A stretch of 64,000 nt of DNA from Halobacteriovorax vibrionivorans (GCF_003346865.1 NZ_QDKL01000002.1:744001-808000); one strand, 5' to 3'; shown: positions 35,715 through 45,373, counted from the stretch's first letter. The notes: generated by a model not told the origin, from the sequence alone. Numbers and translations are program-made.

Positions 35715-37063
35715 AAGGTACTATCTTGAAACGCTCTTTTTCCTCTCAACTTTCGTGATGTCGTCACCATTGAATACCCAGAGTAAGGAATTTCAGAAAC
35801 ATTTAGCTGCATTGATAGAATAAGACTCTTATCTTTTCCGCTAAAATACTTTCCTAATCTTATATTCTTACAAAGGTCTTGAGCGGCTGCATAACTTTCA
35901 TCAAAAAAGTCATTTTCCACATCCAGTACAATTGATTCAAAAGAGATATTGTAAATATTGCCAATACTAGTGATTTGAGAAAGATAAACTTTCATATCTT
36001 TCCAAAATGTATTCCAGTCAAATGAGAAGTCTGATCTTAACTCCATTAGATCTGTAATTTCAGAAGTATCAATCGATATTAAATTCCTTCCATGACTAAC
36101 TTCAGAGATATTTGATAATAATTCAAATGGCCCTTTAGCCTGTGCGATAGAAGAAACATGAGTTAATGAATTCTTTATTTGAGAATAAATCCCACTTAAA
36201 AGTGTTTCTATGACCTGCCAATTAAAGTTAAATAAATAATCGCGATCAACTTCAAGTGCTACAACACTAGTTGTATCGACACCATTTTCCGATAATTCTA
36301 AGGTAACAACAGGATTGTGAACTAGGTTAGAAACAATATTCTTCACCATATTCATTCCATTTTCATTAACGCCTTTAAGTTTAATATGACCAAGCCAAAC
36401 CTCAGGAACTTCAATAGACTTATGCCCATCATGCTTTAAAGGTGAAAGTTTATTGGTCTTTTGATTTAATTCAAAAATTGTATAACCTGAGACAAACTCT
36501 AAAGGTTCAAAAACATTTGTTATAAGTGAAGTTAAATCATTTTCTTCTCTATTAAAATTAATGCTGTCACAAACTTCAAAGAAGTCTTTCCCATAAAGAG
36601 TCTTCGTTCTTTCACTTTCAAGACTCGCAACAAGTGCTTCTTGACGGTGACGGTACTTATCATGAAATGATTCAAGTTGAGCTAATTGTCTCTTTAACGA
36701 TGTTTGTTGATTGTACTGATTTAGTACATGTCTAATTTGCGCAAGCAAATCTAAATCGCGATATATAATTCCAATATTCTCATTCGTTGCAACTGTCTTC
36801 AGTTCTGAATTCGTTGAAACAATGAAAGCTCTCTTAACGGCCTTTAACTCAGATCGATTAAAAAGAAATTGTCCCTCAAATGTCGCATCATTTGCACTTG
36901 CTATAACAAGGTCGTATTGCTTTTGTAAGTGAGCGATTAAGAAAGAGTCTACAGTGTCGTATGAGTCGACAACAGTATTAATACTTTTGAAAATTTTTGA
37001 AAATGATTTACAGTCATCAATCATTGATGAAAGGATCGCAACTTTTGGACTATTCATTGTCAT
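35711..37063 (-). CDS. Pseudo-receiver/coiled-coil protein of unknown function
   Basis: A 450-residue protein. Residues 1-115 have the alternating beta/alpha rhythm of a response-regulator receiver (PKVAILSSMIDD, YDLVIAS, AFIVSTNSE), but the usual phospho-Asp is replaced by VIASAND without a clear acidic pocket. A coiled coil follows (about 118-155). The remainder is unassigned, with GAF-like alternation. It overlaps alr by 4 bases. It may be a signal-integrating protein; nothing firmer can be said. Confidence 0.5.
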   Translation of the reverse strand: MTMNSPKVAILSSMIDDCKSFSKIFKSINTVVDSYDTVDSFLIAHLQKQYDLVIASANDATFEGQFLFNRSELKAVKRAFIVSTNSELKTVATNENIGIIYRDLDLLAQIRHVLNQYNQQTSLKRQLAQLESFHDKYRHRQEALVASLESERTKTLYGKDFFEVCDSINFNREENDLTSLITNVFEPLEFVSGYTIFELNQKTNKLSPLKHDGHKSIEVPEVWLGHIKLKGVNENGMNMVKNIVSNLVHNPVVTLELSENGVDTTSVVALEVDRDYLFNFNWQVIETLLSGIYSQIKNSLTHVSSIAQAKGPFELLSNISEVSHGRNLISIDTSEITDLMELRSDFSFDWNTFWKDMKVYLSQITSIGNIYNISFESIVLDVENDFFDESYAAAQDLCKNIRLGKYFSGKDKSLILSMQLNVSEIPYSGYSMVTTSRKLRGKRAFQDSTL

Positions 37064-37122
37064 GGCGCAAAAACTCCTTCTAAGGACATAACATCGCTTA
37101 AAATCGTATCAAAAGAGACGTT

Positions 37123-37629
37123 CTATAGCAATTTTAAGAGGTCCTGGACTGTATTTATTTCAAGAATTTCTTCTTGATTAAGTAAAAGATGACTCTTTTC
37201 ATAAGTAGGAGCTCTCTTTTTATAGAGATTTTCCATAAACTCGCGGCCATATTTAGCAAGAGGGCGATTTCCATCTTTCTTTAAACGTTGCCAACACTCT
37301 TCGAAGTCACATTTTAAATAGACTAATTTTCCACCAATCTCTTCTATAAAATCTGCTACACTCTTTTCATCAAGAGCACCTGCTCCTAATGTAATCATAT
37401 AGTTATCCTTCATATTTTGATGTAGGAGCTTGAGCATATCAAATTCATCCTTACGAAATTCATCAATACCGATCTCTTGGATATACTCCCCAAGACTGTC
37501 GTAGCCAGTCCCCATTCGATTAAAAATCTCTTCATCCAGATCAAATACTTGAAATTCACTATCTTTAGATAGTTTCTCACCAAAAGTTGTTTTGCCGGCT
37601 CCAGAAAAGCCCGTTATAAAGATTCTCAT
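37123..37629 (-). CDS. Shikimate kinase-like protein
   Basis: From ATG 37629 the product is 168 residues, the usual shikimate kinase size. P-loop: TGFSGAGKTTFG. FDLDEEIFNRMG supplies the shikimate-binding Asp, and the DGNRPLAKYG segment holds the lid arginine. It would phosphorylate shikimate in aromatic amino-acid synthesis; no other aro gene is nearby, so a related small-molecule kinase is possible. An upstream in-frame start at 37710 is rejected because it would run through the divergent promoter region. Confidence 0.78.
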   Translation of the reverse strand: MRIFITGFSGAGKTTFGEKLSKDSEFQVFDLDEEIFNRMGTGYDSLGEYIQEIGIDEFRKDEFDMLKLLHQNMKDNYMITLGAGALDEKSVADFIEEIGGKLVYLKCDFEECWQRLKKDGNRPLAKYGREFMENLYKKRAPTYEKSHLLLNQEEILEINTVQDLLKLL

Positions 37630-37727
37630 ACGTAAAAAACTACACGATTCCCACCATAATGTCCTAATTTTCTTGCATTTTGGCCTTACGCAATATACAC
37701 AGAAGGACATCTAAATTTAGAGGAAAT

Positions 37728-38300
37728 ATGCAAATAGTTAATAAAGAAAATAGCTTTCTAAAAGATTCGACAATCCTAATCTCACGAGTTGGAGACGAGT
37801 TTGAAACTTACAATCTTACTGATAAAGATTGCACTTGGGTAAAAGAGATTCTTGATGGAATCACAAAAGACTTTGAACCTGAAGTTAAGCCGGAAGGTTT
37901 TGAAGGCTTAAGCGTAGAGCTACAACTAAAAAATGCAAGAGACTATACTTTTGGTGAGCACTTAATCGTCAAAGGAAAGGTATCAGGGGCGTATACAGCA
38001 ACTTGTATCCGCTGCTTAATTGATACACCACAGACTTTTGATTCTGAATTCACAGCTGCATATGTAAATAAGCGCTACGAAGACGATCCTGAGTACGAAG
38101 AGGTTGATGAGATTTTTGTAAGTGATGAAATGGCAGATATGTACTTTCATAATCGCGGAAAGGCCGACTTAAAAGAAGCCTTGGCAGAATGTTGCTTTTT
38201 GGCAGTAAATCACTACCCTCTACATGACGCAGATTGCAAAGGTCTTTGCCAAATATGTGGTGTTGACCAAAATTCAGAGACTTGCGAGCATGCGAATTAA
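37728..38300 (+). CDS. yceD: YceD/DUF177 family protein
   Basis: From ATG 37728 (GAGGAAAT site) the product is 190 residues. It has the DUF177 core CIRCLIDTPQTFDSEF and the C-terminal metal-like cluster CKGLCQICGVDQNSETC. YceD is linked to 23S rRNA and ribosome accumulation and is nearly always just ahead of rpmF, as here. Confidence 0.88.
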   Translation: MQIVNKENSFLKDSTILISRVGDEFETYNLTDKDCTWVKEILDGITKDFEPEVKPEGFEGLSVELQLKNARDYTFGEHLIVKGKVSGAYTATCIRCLIDTPQTFDSEFTAAYVNKRYEDDPEYEEVDEIFVSDEMADMYFHNRGKADLKEALAECCFLAVNHYPLHDADCKGLCQICGVDQNSETCEHAN

Positions 38301-38329
38301 GAATAGATAAAAACAAGGCCTCTTTTGGC

Positions 38330-38358
38330 TTGTAAAAATGACGTGAGTGATGTATTTA
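38330..38358 (+). promoter_or_regulatory. Possible promoter of rpmF
   Basis: TTGTAA (38330-38335), 17-base spacer, TATTTA (38353-38358), within the 113 bases between yceD and rpmF. Confidence 0.35.
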
Positions 38359-38413
38359 CATAAGCTCATTTATAAAAGAAATAATTTTGTAGTTGAATAT
38401 AACGGAGTAGAAA

Positions 38414-38623
38414 ATGGCAGTACCTAAGAAGAAGACAAGTGTTTCAAGAAAAGGCCTAAGAAGAGCTGGACAAACACACAAGCTTTACGCGAACAATGTA
38501 GTTGTAGCTGATTCAACAACTGGTGAACTTACTAAGAAGGGATGTATCTCTCCTTCAGGTTACTGGAAAGGTAAGCAGATCTTCACTACTAAAGCGGATA
38601 GAGAAGAAACAACAGAAGAATAA
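38414..38623 (+). CDS. rpmF: Ribosomal protein L32
   Basis: A 69-residue protein starting AVPKKKTSVSRKGLRRAGQ, the L32 signature. It lacks the CxxC zinc pair of many L32 proteins (only one Cys remains), so it belongs to the zinc-free group. About ten residues longer than usual at the C-terminus. It follows yceD, and a strong terminator ends the unit. Confidence 0.95.
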   Translation: MAVPKKKTSVSRKGLRRAGQTHKLYANNVVVADSTTGELTKKGCISPSGYWKGKQIFTTKADREETTEE

Positions 38624-38652
38624 GATAATTCATTATTTTTCATATAAGAAAG

Positions 38653-38676
38653 GCCCACTCTTTGAGTGGGCTTTTT
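38653..38676 (+). terminator. Terminator of rpmF
   Basis: GCCCACTC-ttt-GAGTGGGC stem followed by TTTTT. Confidence 0.92.
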
Positions 38677-38771
38677 GTGTTTTATATCTTTCTAAAGCTA
38701 ATAAAAATCAGTTTGACCCATCAAACTCTTCTCTTGTATAAAGATAGAAAATATTTAGAGAGAGAACACAC

Positions 38772-40091
38772 ATGAATAAAATTTTAATCATTCTAATGAT
38801 GACAGTTTATGCATCAGCAATGTCACCACTAGATAAGTCACTTGCAACCCTAATTGAAAAGCATCAACTGACATCACTTCCAGAGTCAAAATTACAAAAC
38901 CAGAATGAGGTTATCCTAGGTTCGAGGCTTTTTGCTGAACTTCAATTAAGTGGAAATAACGACATTACTTGTATGCACTGTCACCATCCAATGCTTGGCA
39001 CAGGTGATGATCTTCCTTTCTCAATTGGAACAGGTGGAAAAGGCCTAGGAACAGGACGTGTTCAAGATGGTAAGGGTAAAATTATTAAGCGCCACGCACC
39101 TACTCTTATAAATCTTGGTTACGATGATATTGTTGATATGTTCTGGGATGGAAGAGTACACTACGATAAATCAAAACAAGAGTTTATGTCTCCAAGTACT
39201 GAGCTTAATGCAAGAAAGGACTTATGGAGTAAGTTTAGCGGCTCTCTTGCAGTTCAAGTTATCTTTCCACTACTCTCGCCTGAAGAAATGCTTGGTGAAA
39301 ATAATGAAATTGCATCACTTGAAGGTGACTTAGAAAAATGGAATGGACTTGTTAAACGACTTTTAAATGGTAAGAAAAATGCCATGTATCAAAATCTCTT
39401 TAAGCGCGCCTACCCTCAAGATTATAAAAAGGGAAAAATAGATATCACTCATGTGGCAAATTCTCTTGCAGCTTTTATTACAAGAAACTTCAATGTTGTG
39501 AATACACCATATGACCAATACCTTGATGGAGACTTAAATGCCATGAATGATAGCGAGAAGCGCGGATTAAAGGTATTCCTCGATAAAGGAGCATGTATCA
39601 ATTGCCATAGTGGTCGTCATTTAACAGATTGGGATTATAAATCGATTGGACTACCTGAAATTGGACCGATTGATGCTCAAGCTTCTCTAAACGATAAGGG
39701 AAGATATGAAGTAACAGGGGCCAAGGCCGATCAATATAACTTTAGGACACCTCCTCTTAGAAATATTCATCTTTCAGCTCCGTACATGCACAATGGGGTT
39801 TACTCAACATTAGAAGAAGTTGTTGATCATTATAATCACACTCGACGAGCTATCAGAAACTACGATGTTTCCGAAACAATTCAGGCCCTTTATGAAGAAA
39901 AAATCGTAAAAGATGAAAGTTTTGTTAACAATAAACTTAGATTTCAGTTAATAAGTGATGATGATATTAGACGTCCACTGAATCTGACTGAAAACGAGAA
40001 GGCTGACCTCGTTCAATTCCTCAGAACAGGGTTGGCAACAAAGCGTCTCAGAGGGCTATCTGAAGACTTATCAAGTAAACAAACTAAATAA
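38772..40091 (+). CDS. Di-heme cytochrome c peroxidase/MauG-family protein
   Basis: A 439-residue periplasmic protein with a signal peptide (about 1-16) and two heme c sites: C67-M-H-C70-H71 and C275-I-N-C278-H279. The order and spacing match bacterial di-heme peroxidases and MauG. It would reduce peroxide or oxidise a partner with electrons from a small cytochrome. It is an independent unit with its own terminator. It occupies the spot between rpmF and fabH where plsX is usually found. Confidence 0.88.
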   Translation: MNKILIILMMTVYASAMSPLDKSLATLIEKHQLTSLPESKLQNQNEVILGSRLFAELQLSGNNDITCMHCHHPMLGTGDDLPFSIGTGGKGLGTGRVQDGKGKIIKRHAPTLINLGYDDIVDMFWDGRVHYDKSKQEFMSPSTELNARKDLWSKFSGSLAVQVIFPLLSPEEMLGENNEIASLEGDLEKWNGLVKRLLNGKKNAMYQNLFKRAYPQDYKKGKIDITHVANSLAAFITRNFNVVNTPYDQYLDGDLNAMNDSEKRGLKVFLDKGACINCHSGRHLTDWDYKSIGLPEIGPIDAQASLNDKGRYEVTGAKADQYNFRTPPLRNIHLSAPYMHNGVYSTLEEVVDHYNHTRRAIRNYDVSETIQALYEEKIVKDESFVNNKLRFQLISDDDIRRPLNLTENEKADLVQFLRTGLATKRLRGLSEDLSSKQTK

Positions 40092-40100
40092 TATGAACGA

Positions 40101-40126
40101 AAGGCCACATCAGTGGCCTTTTTTTG
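40101..40126 (+). terminator. Terminator of the di-heme peroxidase gene
   Basis: AAGGCCAC-atca-GTGGCCTT stem followed by a T-run. Confidence 0.92.
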
Positions 40127-40239
40127 TAAAACCTATACAAAAACACTGCGCATCAATTCATAACGCCCCTTCCCTTCCCCATCATTGCTATACTACCTAA
40201 AATAGGGCCAATTTTTATAACCAAGGTTAGGAATTTTAA

Positions 40240-41238
40240 ATGAATACAAAAGTTAAAATTAAAGGAACAGGGATCTACGTTCCTAAAGAAGTTAGAACAA
40301 ATGTCGACCTCGAAAGCATGGTTGAAACTAGTGATGAATGGATCTTTGAAAGAACAGGTATTCGCCAAAGACATATCTGCTCTACTGAAGGTGGAGAATG
40401 GCCAAGTGATATGGCCTATCATGCAACAATGGATGCATTAAAAACAGCTGGAATGGAACCAAATGATATCGACATGATTGTCTTTGCTTCTGTTACACCT
40501 GATTACAAACTTCCAAATACAGCATGTATTCTTCAACAAAAACTAGGCATTACTAATAAGTGTGCGGCAATCGATATTGCAGCAGCTTGCTCTGGATTTG
40601 TTTACGGAATCAATATGGTCACAGGACTGATAAAAATGGGTGCAATTAAAAATGCACTAATCGTAGGTTCTGAAATGTTATCACGAGAAGTTAACTGGGA
40701 AGATCGTAACACTTGTATTCTTTTTGGAGATGGTTGTGGTGTTGCTATTATTGGGGCCAATGAAGATGGTGATGATTCAGATATCCTATCACTTGAGCTT
40801 GGTGCCGACGGTTCAGGAAAAGAATTCTTCGACCAACCAGTTGGAGGAGCAATTGATCCAATCACAGCTGAGCACTTAGAAAATAGAACTCACTATATGC
40901 AAATGAAAGGAAAAGAAATGTTCCGTGTTGCCACTAGAACACTTGCAGATAATGCAAAGAAAGTTTTAGAAAAAGCAGGAAAGGATCTTGAAGAAGTCGA
41001 TTGGCTAATTCCTCATCAAGCGAATGTGAGAATTATTGAAACAACAGGAAAACTTTTAGGAATCAATCCTGAAAAAGTTATTATCAATATTGATAAGTAT
41101 GCCAATACATCTGCGGCCACAGTACCGATTGCAATGCACGAAGCAATTACAGACGGTCGAATTAAGCGCGGACAATTATTATTACTAGATGCATTTGGTG
41201 CCGGATTAACAAGCGGTGCTACATTACTAAAATACTAA
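40240..41238 (+). CDS. fabH: 3-oxoacyl-ACP synthase III
   Basis: A 332-residue ketosynthase III. Catalytic Cys117 (IAAACSGF), His in WLIPHQANVRII and Asn in KYANTSAA form the triad. It starts fatty-acid synthesis by condensing acetyl-CoA or another acyl-CoA with malonyl-ACP. It is the first gene of fabH-fabD-fabG-acpP, with 17 bases before fabD. Confidence 0.96.
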   Translation: MNTKVKIKGTGIYVPKEVRTNVDLESMVETSDEWIFERTGIRQRHICSTEGGEWPSDMAYHATMDALKTAGMEPNDIDMIVFASVTPDYKLPNTACILQQKLGITNKCAAIDIAAACSGFVYGINMVTGLIKMGAIKNALIVGSEMLSREVNWEDRNTCILFGDGCGVAIIGANEDGDDSDILSLELGADGSGKEFFDQPVGGAIDPITAEHLENRTHYMQMKGKEMFRVATRTLADNAKKVLEKAGKDLEEVDWLIPHQANVRIIETTGKLLGINPEKVIINIDKYANTSAATVPIAMHEAITDGRIKRGQLLLLDAFGAGLTSGATLLKY

Positions 41239-41255
41239 TTAAAAGGTTTATTGAT

Positions 41256-42209
41256 ATGAAGAAAGTAGTATTAATCTTCCCTGGTCAGGGATCACAATAT
41301 GTTGGAATGGGAAAAAGTCTTGAAGGACACCCTTCTTTCGAATTACTAGAAAAAGCAAATAAGACTCTTGGTTATGATCTTTCAAAAATTATGCTTGAAG
41401 GTCCTGCTGAAGAGTTAACACTAACTCAAAATACACAGCCAGCAATTCTTACTTATTCAATTGGCCTTTATCAAAAAGCCAAAGAAATTTTAGACGAAGC
41501 AGGAATTGAAGTATCATGTGTTCTTGGCCACTCAGTTGGTGAATACCCTGCGCTTGTCGCTGCCGGTACTTTAAGTTTTGAAGACGCACTAAAGTCTGTG
41601 CACAATCGTGGAAAATATATGCAAGAAGCCGTTCCAGCAGGAATGGGTAAAATGTATGCTGTCATGAGAGTGCCAGCAGAAATTGTAGAAAAGGCATGTA
41701 AAGAAGTTTCATCAGAAGGTAATGAAGTTATGCCAGCAAACTTCAATGAACCTGGTCAAATAGTTATCTCAGGACATGCTGATGCATGTGATAAGGCCGT
41801 TGCTTGGATTTCTGAAAACTTTTCTGATCCACATAAGACTGTTGAACTTAAAGTAAGTGCTCCCTTCCATTCAAGCCTGATGAAGCCAGCTCGAGAGAAT
41901 ATGGCAGCATTTTTTAATGACGTAACTTTTAATAAAACGACAATTCCTTATATTGCCAACATCGATGCCAAAAAGTATCAAATTGGTACAGACGGTGACA
42001 TCGTAAAAGAGAACCTCATTAAGCAAATTGATGGTTCTGTACTATGGACTCAAAGTTTCCAGAGCCTTGATGACGATACTCTTTGTATTGAAGTTGGGCC
42101 AGGAAGAGTGCTAATGGGACTTGCTAGAAAGATTAACCGCAATATAAAAGTCATCTCACTTGATAAAGACGGTGCATTTGACGAGCTAAAAGAAGCTTTA
42201 AACTCATAG
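41256..42209 (+). CDS. fabD: Malonyl-CoA:ACP transacylase
   Basis: A 317-residue acyltransferase with FPGQGSQYVGMG, the nucleophile Ser93 in GHSVGEYPAL, and His in APFHSSLM. It loads malonyl groups onto ACP. Length and motifs are standard. Confidence 0.96.
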   Translation: MKKVVLIFPGQGSQYVGMGKSLEGHPSFELLEKANKTLGYDLSKIMLEGPAEELTLTQNTQPAILTYSIGLYQKAKEILDEAGIEVSCVLGHSVGEYPALVAAGTLSFEDALKSVHNRGKYMQEAVPAGMGKMYAVMRVPAEIVEKACKEVSSEGNEVMPANFNEPGQIVISGHADACDKAVAWISENFSDPHKTVELKVSAPFHSSLMKPARENMAAFFNDVTFNKTTIPYIANIDAKKYQIGTDGDIVKENLIKQIDGSVLWTQSFQSLDDDTLCIEVGPGRVLMGLARKINRNIKVISLDKDGAFDELKEALNS

Positions 42210-42217
42210 GAGCATAT

Positions 42218-42982
42218 ATGATTGCAACTTATAATGACCTTAAAAATAAGAAAGTTCTAATCACTGGTGCTAGCCGTGGTATCGGTTTAGAGATTGCAAA
42301 ATCTCTTGCAACTCAAGGTGCTCACGTTGTCTTCAATTATCGTGAGGGTAAAGAAGAGGTCGCAAAAGAAGTAGAAGCAAAACTAAAAGAGCTTGGTGCT
42401 TCAAATGTAACAGGACTCATGTTTGATCTAAATAACGAAGAACAAATGAAGACTGCAGTAAACGACTTCACAAAAGAATATGGCCCACTTGAGGGGTTAG
42501 TAAATAATGCCGGAGTATCAAAAGACAGCCTTATCCTTAGAACGAGAAAAGCAGATCTGGATGCAATTATTGATACAAACCTAAAGGGTGCAATCATGTT
42601 AACAAGTATTTGTTCTCGTGGTTTCCTAAAGGCCGAGAATGTATCAATTGTTAATATCAGCTCAATTGTTGGCTTAATGGGTAATATTTCACAAACAGCT
42701 TACTCTGCTTCTAAAGCGGGACTAATTGGAGCAACAAAGTCAGTAGCGAAAGAATTAGCTAGCCGCAACATTCGCTGTAACGCAATCTGTCCAGGTTTTA
42801 TTGAAACTGATATGACTGATTCTCTCGAAGAAAAGGCTAAAGAAGCCTATATTGCTTCAATTCCAACTTCACGCTTTGGGTCAACTGAAGATGTATCAAA
42901 CCTTGTTTGTTTTCTTCTTAGCCAAGCGTCAGGATATATTACTGGTGAAGTAATTAAAATTGACGGTGGACTTTATATCTAG
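42218..42982 (+). CDS. fabG: 3-oxoacyl-ACP reductase
   Basis: A 254-residue short-chain dehydrogenase: cofactor motif TGASRGIG, NNAG, and catalytic Ser/Tyr/Lys in NISSIVG...AYSASKAG, with the C-terminal SGYITGEVIKIDGG typical of FabG. It reduces 3-oxoacyl-ACP with NADPH. Eight bases separate it from fabD, and an AGGAG site precedes its ATG. Confidence 0.96.
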   Translation: MIATYNDLKNKKVLITGASRGIGLEIAKSLATQGAHVVFNYREGKEEVAKEVEAKLKELGASNVTGLMFDLNNEEQMKTAVNDFTKEYGPLEGLVNNAGVSKDSLILRTRKADLDAIIDTNLKGAIMLTSICSRGFLKAENVSIVNISSIVGLMGNISQTAYSASKAGLIGATKSVAKELASRNIRCNAICPGFIETDMTDSLEEKAKEAYIASIPTSRFGSTEDVSNLVCFLLSQASGYITGEVIKIDGGLYI

Positions 42983-43071
42983 AAAAATATTAATATACTA
43001 AAATTAAAAATTTAACATAACTAATAGAGAGAGATTGAGTTTAAAGCTTAATATTTAATTAGGAGACAAAT

Positions 43072-43296
43072 ATGGAACAAAAAGTAATTCAACTAGTAGC
43101 GGATCAAACAAAAATCGATATCGCAAAAATCAACGCTTCAACATCATTCGTAGATGATCTAAACCTTGACTCATTAGACATCGTAGAACTTATGATGAAA
43201 ATGGAAGATGAATTTGATATTCAAATTCCAGAAGAAGATGCAGAAGGTCTTAAGTCTGTTCAAGACGTTGTTAAGTACCTTGAGTCTAAGCAATAA
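43072..43296 (+). CDS. acpP: Acyl carrier protein
   Basis: A 74-residue acidic protein with the phosphopantetheine Ser34 in DLNLDSLDIVELMM. It carries growing acyl chains for the Fab enzymes encoded around it. An AGGAG site lies before the ATG, and a terminator follows, so acpP closes the fabH-acpP unit. The carrier's prosthetic group comes from coenzyme A, whose pathway is encoded later in this window. Confidence 0.97.
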   Translation: MEQKVIQLVADQTKIDIAKINASTSFVDDLNLDSLDIVELMMKMEDEFDIQIPEEDAEGLKSVQDVVKYLESKQ

Positions 43297-43321
43297 TCTA
43301 ATTTAAATTTTAGATAAAAAG

Positions 43322-43348
43322 AAAGCCTGCAATTTGCAGGCTTTTTTT
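43322..43348. terminator. Bidirectional terminator between acpP and the convergent pair
   Basis: AAAGCCTGC / GCAGGCTTT stem, A-run before and T-run after; the minus-strand gene stops inside it. Confidence 0.9.
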
Positions 43349-43607
43349 ATTCTACAATCTTACATGACTTTATTTCATATGTTTTATAGTCGTAATCTAT
43401 TTTAACTTTTCTATCATTCTTAGTTGATTCTTGAATACACTTTAATTCTTTTTCATTTGCCTTATAAAAAGTTGCACTCTCAATAAAGGAAACAAGAGTT
43501 TTTCCATCTTTATTAATAATCTTTGAGACAGTGTACTTTGCACTACTAATACTTGAGGCAAAAACAGAGCTACATAATATTGAAAGAATTAAAAATACCT
43601 TGTGCAT
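43347..43607 (-). CDS. Small secreted protein coupled to the glutaminase-like gene
   Basis: An 86-residue protein with a signal peptide (1-17, ending VFASS). The mature part is about 68 residues, beta-type, with two cysteines (in LKCIQ and KSCKIVE) that may form a disulfide. Its start codon overlaps the stop codon of the upstream glutaminase-like gene (TAATG), so translation is coupled. By position it could be an inhibitor, chaperone or partner of that enzyme; this is inference. Confidence 0.65.
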   Translation of the reverse strand: MHKVFLILSILCSSVFASSISSAKYTVSKIINKDGKTLVSFIESATFYKANEKELKCIQESTKNDRKVKIDYDYKTYEIKSCKIVE

Positions 43608-45181
43608 TATTGTAACCTATTTCCTAAATCAGCTAAAAGAGCTCTCGCGGCAGTAACCCTTTGCTCTTTTGTAAGTCTTGTCTTGTCCTGAGGATGAAAT
43701 GTACTTCGATCAGAAATCGTAAATGTATTTCGACCAACTGAGACAGCATCTAAACTTGGTGGGAAGCCAACTTGATCGAGGTTCTTTTCATTTACACCCA
43801 TAAGCCTTAACCACTCATCTGGCTCAACTGGACCATTTGCTACGGCAGGATCAATAATCATTTTTTGTACATGGCCTCGCCCATTATTAACATATACTAC
43901 TGGAGCAACATGGTAAGACCATGGATGAGGTGAAGATTTTGATTTCAAATATCCAGAGGTCCATGCCTTATCAGCAATGACTCCTTCTTCTTCCATCATA
44001 TTAACCATAAGTTCAGCTCTGGCATAACAACCATCTGCTGTATAACGCCAAGTTAACTCTTTCATTTTCTTTGCTTTATCAAAGAGCTCTCCTGCTTTTT
44101 TCCAAGAGATAACACCACTTGATCGAGGAACAAATTCTTGCGACTCTTTATAACTTTCTGCCGTATAATATGAATCACCATCACGACAGCTATTTTTTGG
44201 AAGGAATTTCTTATTAATATACTGACTATTGATAGTGCCGTTAACAACTTCAACAAGATGAACAAAGTCTAAGTTTGCTCTTTCATTATTAGTTTGTACA
44301 CCAAGGCTAATAATATCGTCTTTAATGTTCTCAGAACAATGCGGAATGATTGTCTTAAGATAATCACTAAAGCGGGCATCTTGAAAACTAAAATAGGCTG
44401 TAGGATTACTTTGTAAATTTTGAGGTGCCTTTCTTGCAGCTGTTAAACGAGATGTTTTATAATCGTCATTTAATTCTAGAACTGCACCATTCATTGTTCT
44501 TGCTATAGTTATTTGAGAATCACTCTTGGTAAACTTTGCATTACCTCGTGAGTCACGAGTGTAGTTAATTGGCATGAAGATATTTCGAGAAGGATCAAAA
44601 ATAAAGAAATGATTGTCTCCACACTTTTTAATGGGACACTTTGTACTCATCTCACAATGAATATTTCCATCTTTTTTAGTGTTAACCCATAATAAGTTTG
44701 AAGCCTGAGCAACAACTGATTTTAACTTATTTAAGCTATCATCTAAGTCACTATCAAAATCTTCAAGGTCTTCTAAAATATTACTATCTTCTTTTTTAGC
44801 AATTTCTATTGCTTGTTCGATTGATTTTTTTCTTTCTGCAATTTCTTGTAACTTTGTAATAGGTGTTGTGAATTCTGAGGTTGCTCTCTCCTCATTAATC
44901 TTATCACTTAAACTGTTGTAGTATGTCGGAACACCATTTTCAACGATCTGCTTAACAGCAAATGTTTTTGAAGTCCCACCTTCAGTAACAAGACCTAAAA
45001 GATGTCCCCTGCTATTGATTTGAACAATCGCTCTTTTTCCACCGTTTTCACAAACGACAACGGGTACCTTTGAAGGAGCTTTACAATTATCAAAGCTGAG
45101 ATCATCAGAGAAGACAACTGATGTTGCATGTGAATAAATAGAAAAAATTGACAAAACCAATAGGATAATATTTTTAGTCAT
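43607..45181 (-). CDS. Secreted protein-glutaminase-like (papain-fold deamidase) protein
   Basis: A 524-residue protein with a signal peptide (1-19). Residues 20-370 are a long, cysteine-containing and partly helical region, possibly a pro-region or binding region. Residues 375-460 resemble the protein-glutaminase domain of Chryseobacterium: C385 in DGCYARAELM, H424 in WSYHVAPVV and D444 in MIIDPAVANGPV match the Cys-His-Asp triad in order and spacing. Such enzymes deamidate glutamine side chains in proteins. A secreted deamidase could act on prey or surroundings. The family match is recalled, not searched. Confidence 0.7.
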   Translation of the reverse strand: MTKNIILLVLSIFSIYSHATSVVFSDDLSFDNCKAPSKVPVVVCENGGKRAIVQINSRGHLLGLVTEGGTSKTFAVKQIVENGVPTYYNSLSDKINEERATSEFTTPITKLQEIAERKKSIEQAIEIAKKEDSNILEDLEDFDSDLDDSLNKLKSVVAQASNLLWVNTKKDGNIHCEMSTKCPIKKCGDNHFFIFDPSRNIFMPINYTRDSRGNAKFTKSDSQITIARTMNGAVLELNDDYKTSRLTAARKAPQNLQSNPTAYFSFQDARFSDYLKTIIPHCSENIKDDIISLGVQTNNERANLDFVHLVEVVNGTINSQYINKKFLPKNSCRDGDSYYTAESYKESQEFVPRSSGVISWKKAGELFDKAKKMKELTWRYTADGCYARAELMVNMMEEEGVIADKAWTSGYLKSKSSPHPWSYHVAPVVYVNNGRGHVQKMIIDPAVANGPVEPDEWLRLMGVNEKNLDQVGFPPSLDAVSVGRNTFTISDRSTFHPQDKTRLTKEQRVTAARALLADLGNRLQ

Positions 45182-45373
45182 AGAGGCATTATCGGGGTAA
45201 TTACCTAAAAATATTAACTTATTAAGAATTAAATTCGTTATTTCTTATAACTTATTGAAATATCGTTTAAATTTAAACAGAACCCATTGAATTCTGTAAA
45301 ATTTAAGAGCCTCAAAGACTTGTCAAATGGCCTTCAAAATTATCAAATACTAGGAAAAAATAAGGATATGTAT

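Noticed and set aside
37630..37710. N-terminal extension of the shikimate kinase
   Set aside because: The added residues are Cys/Trp-rich, unlike the family, and cover the space where divergent promoters must lie.
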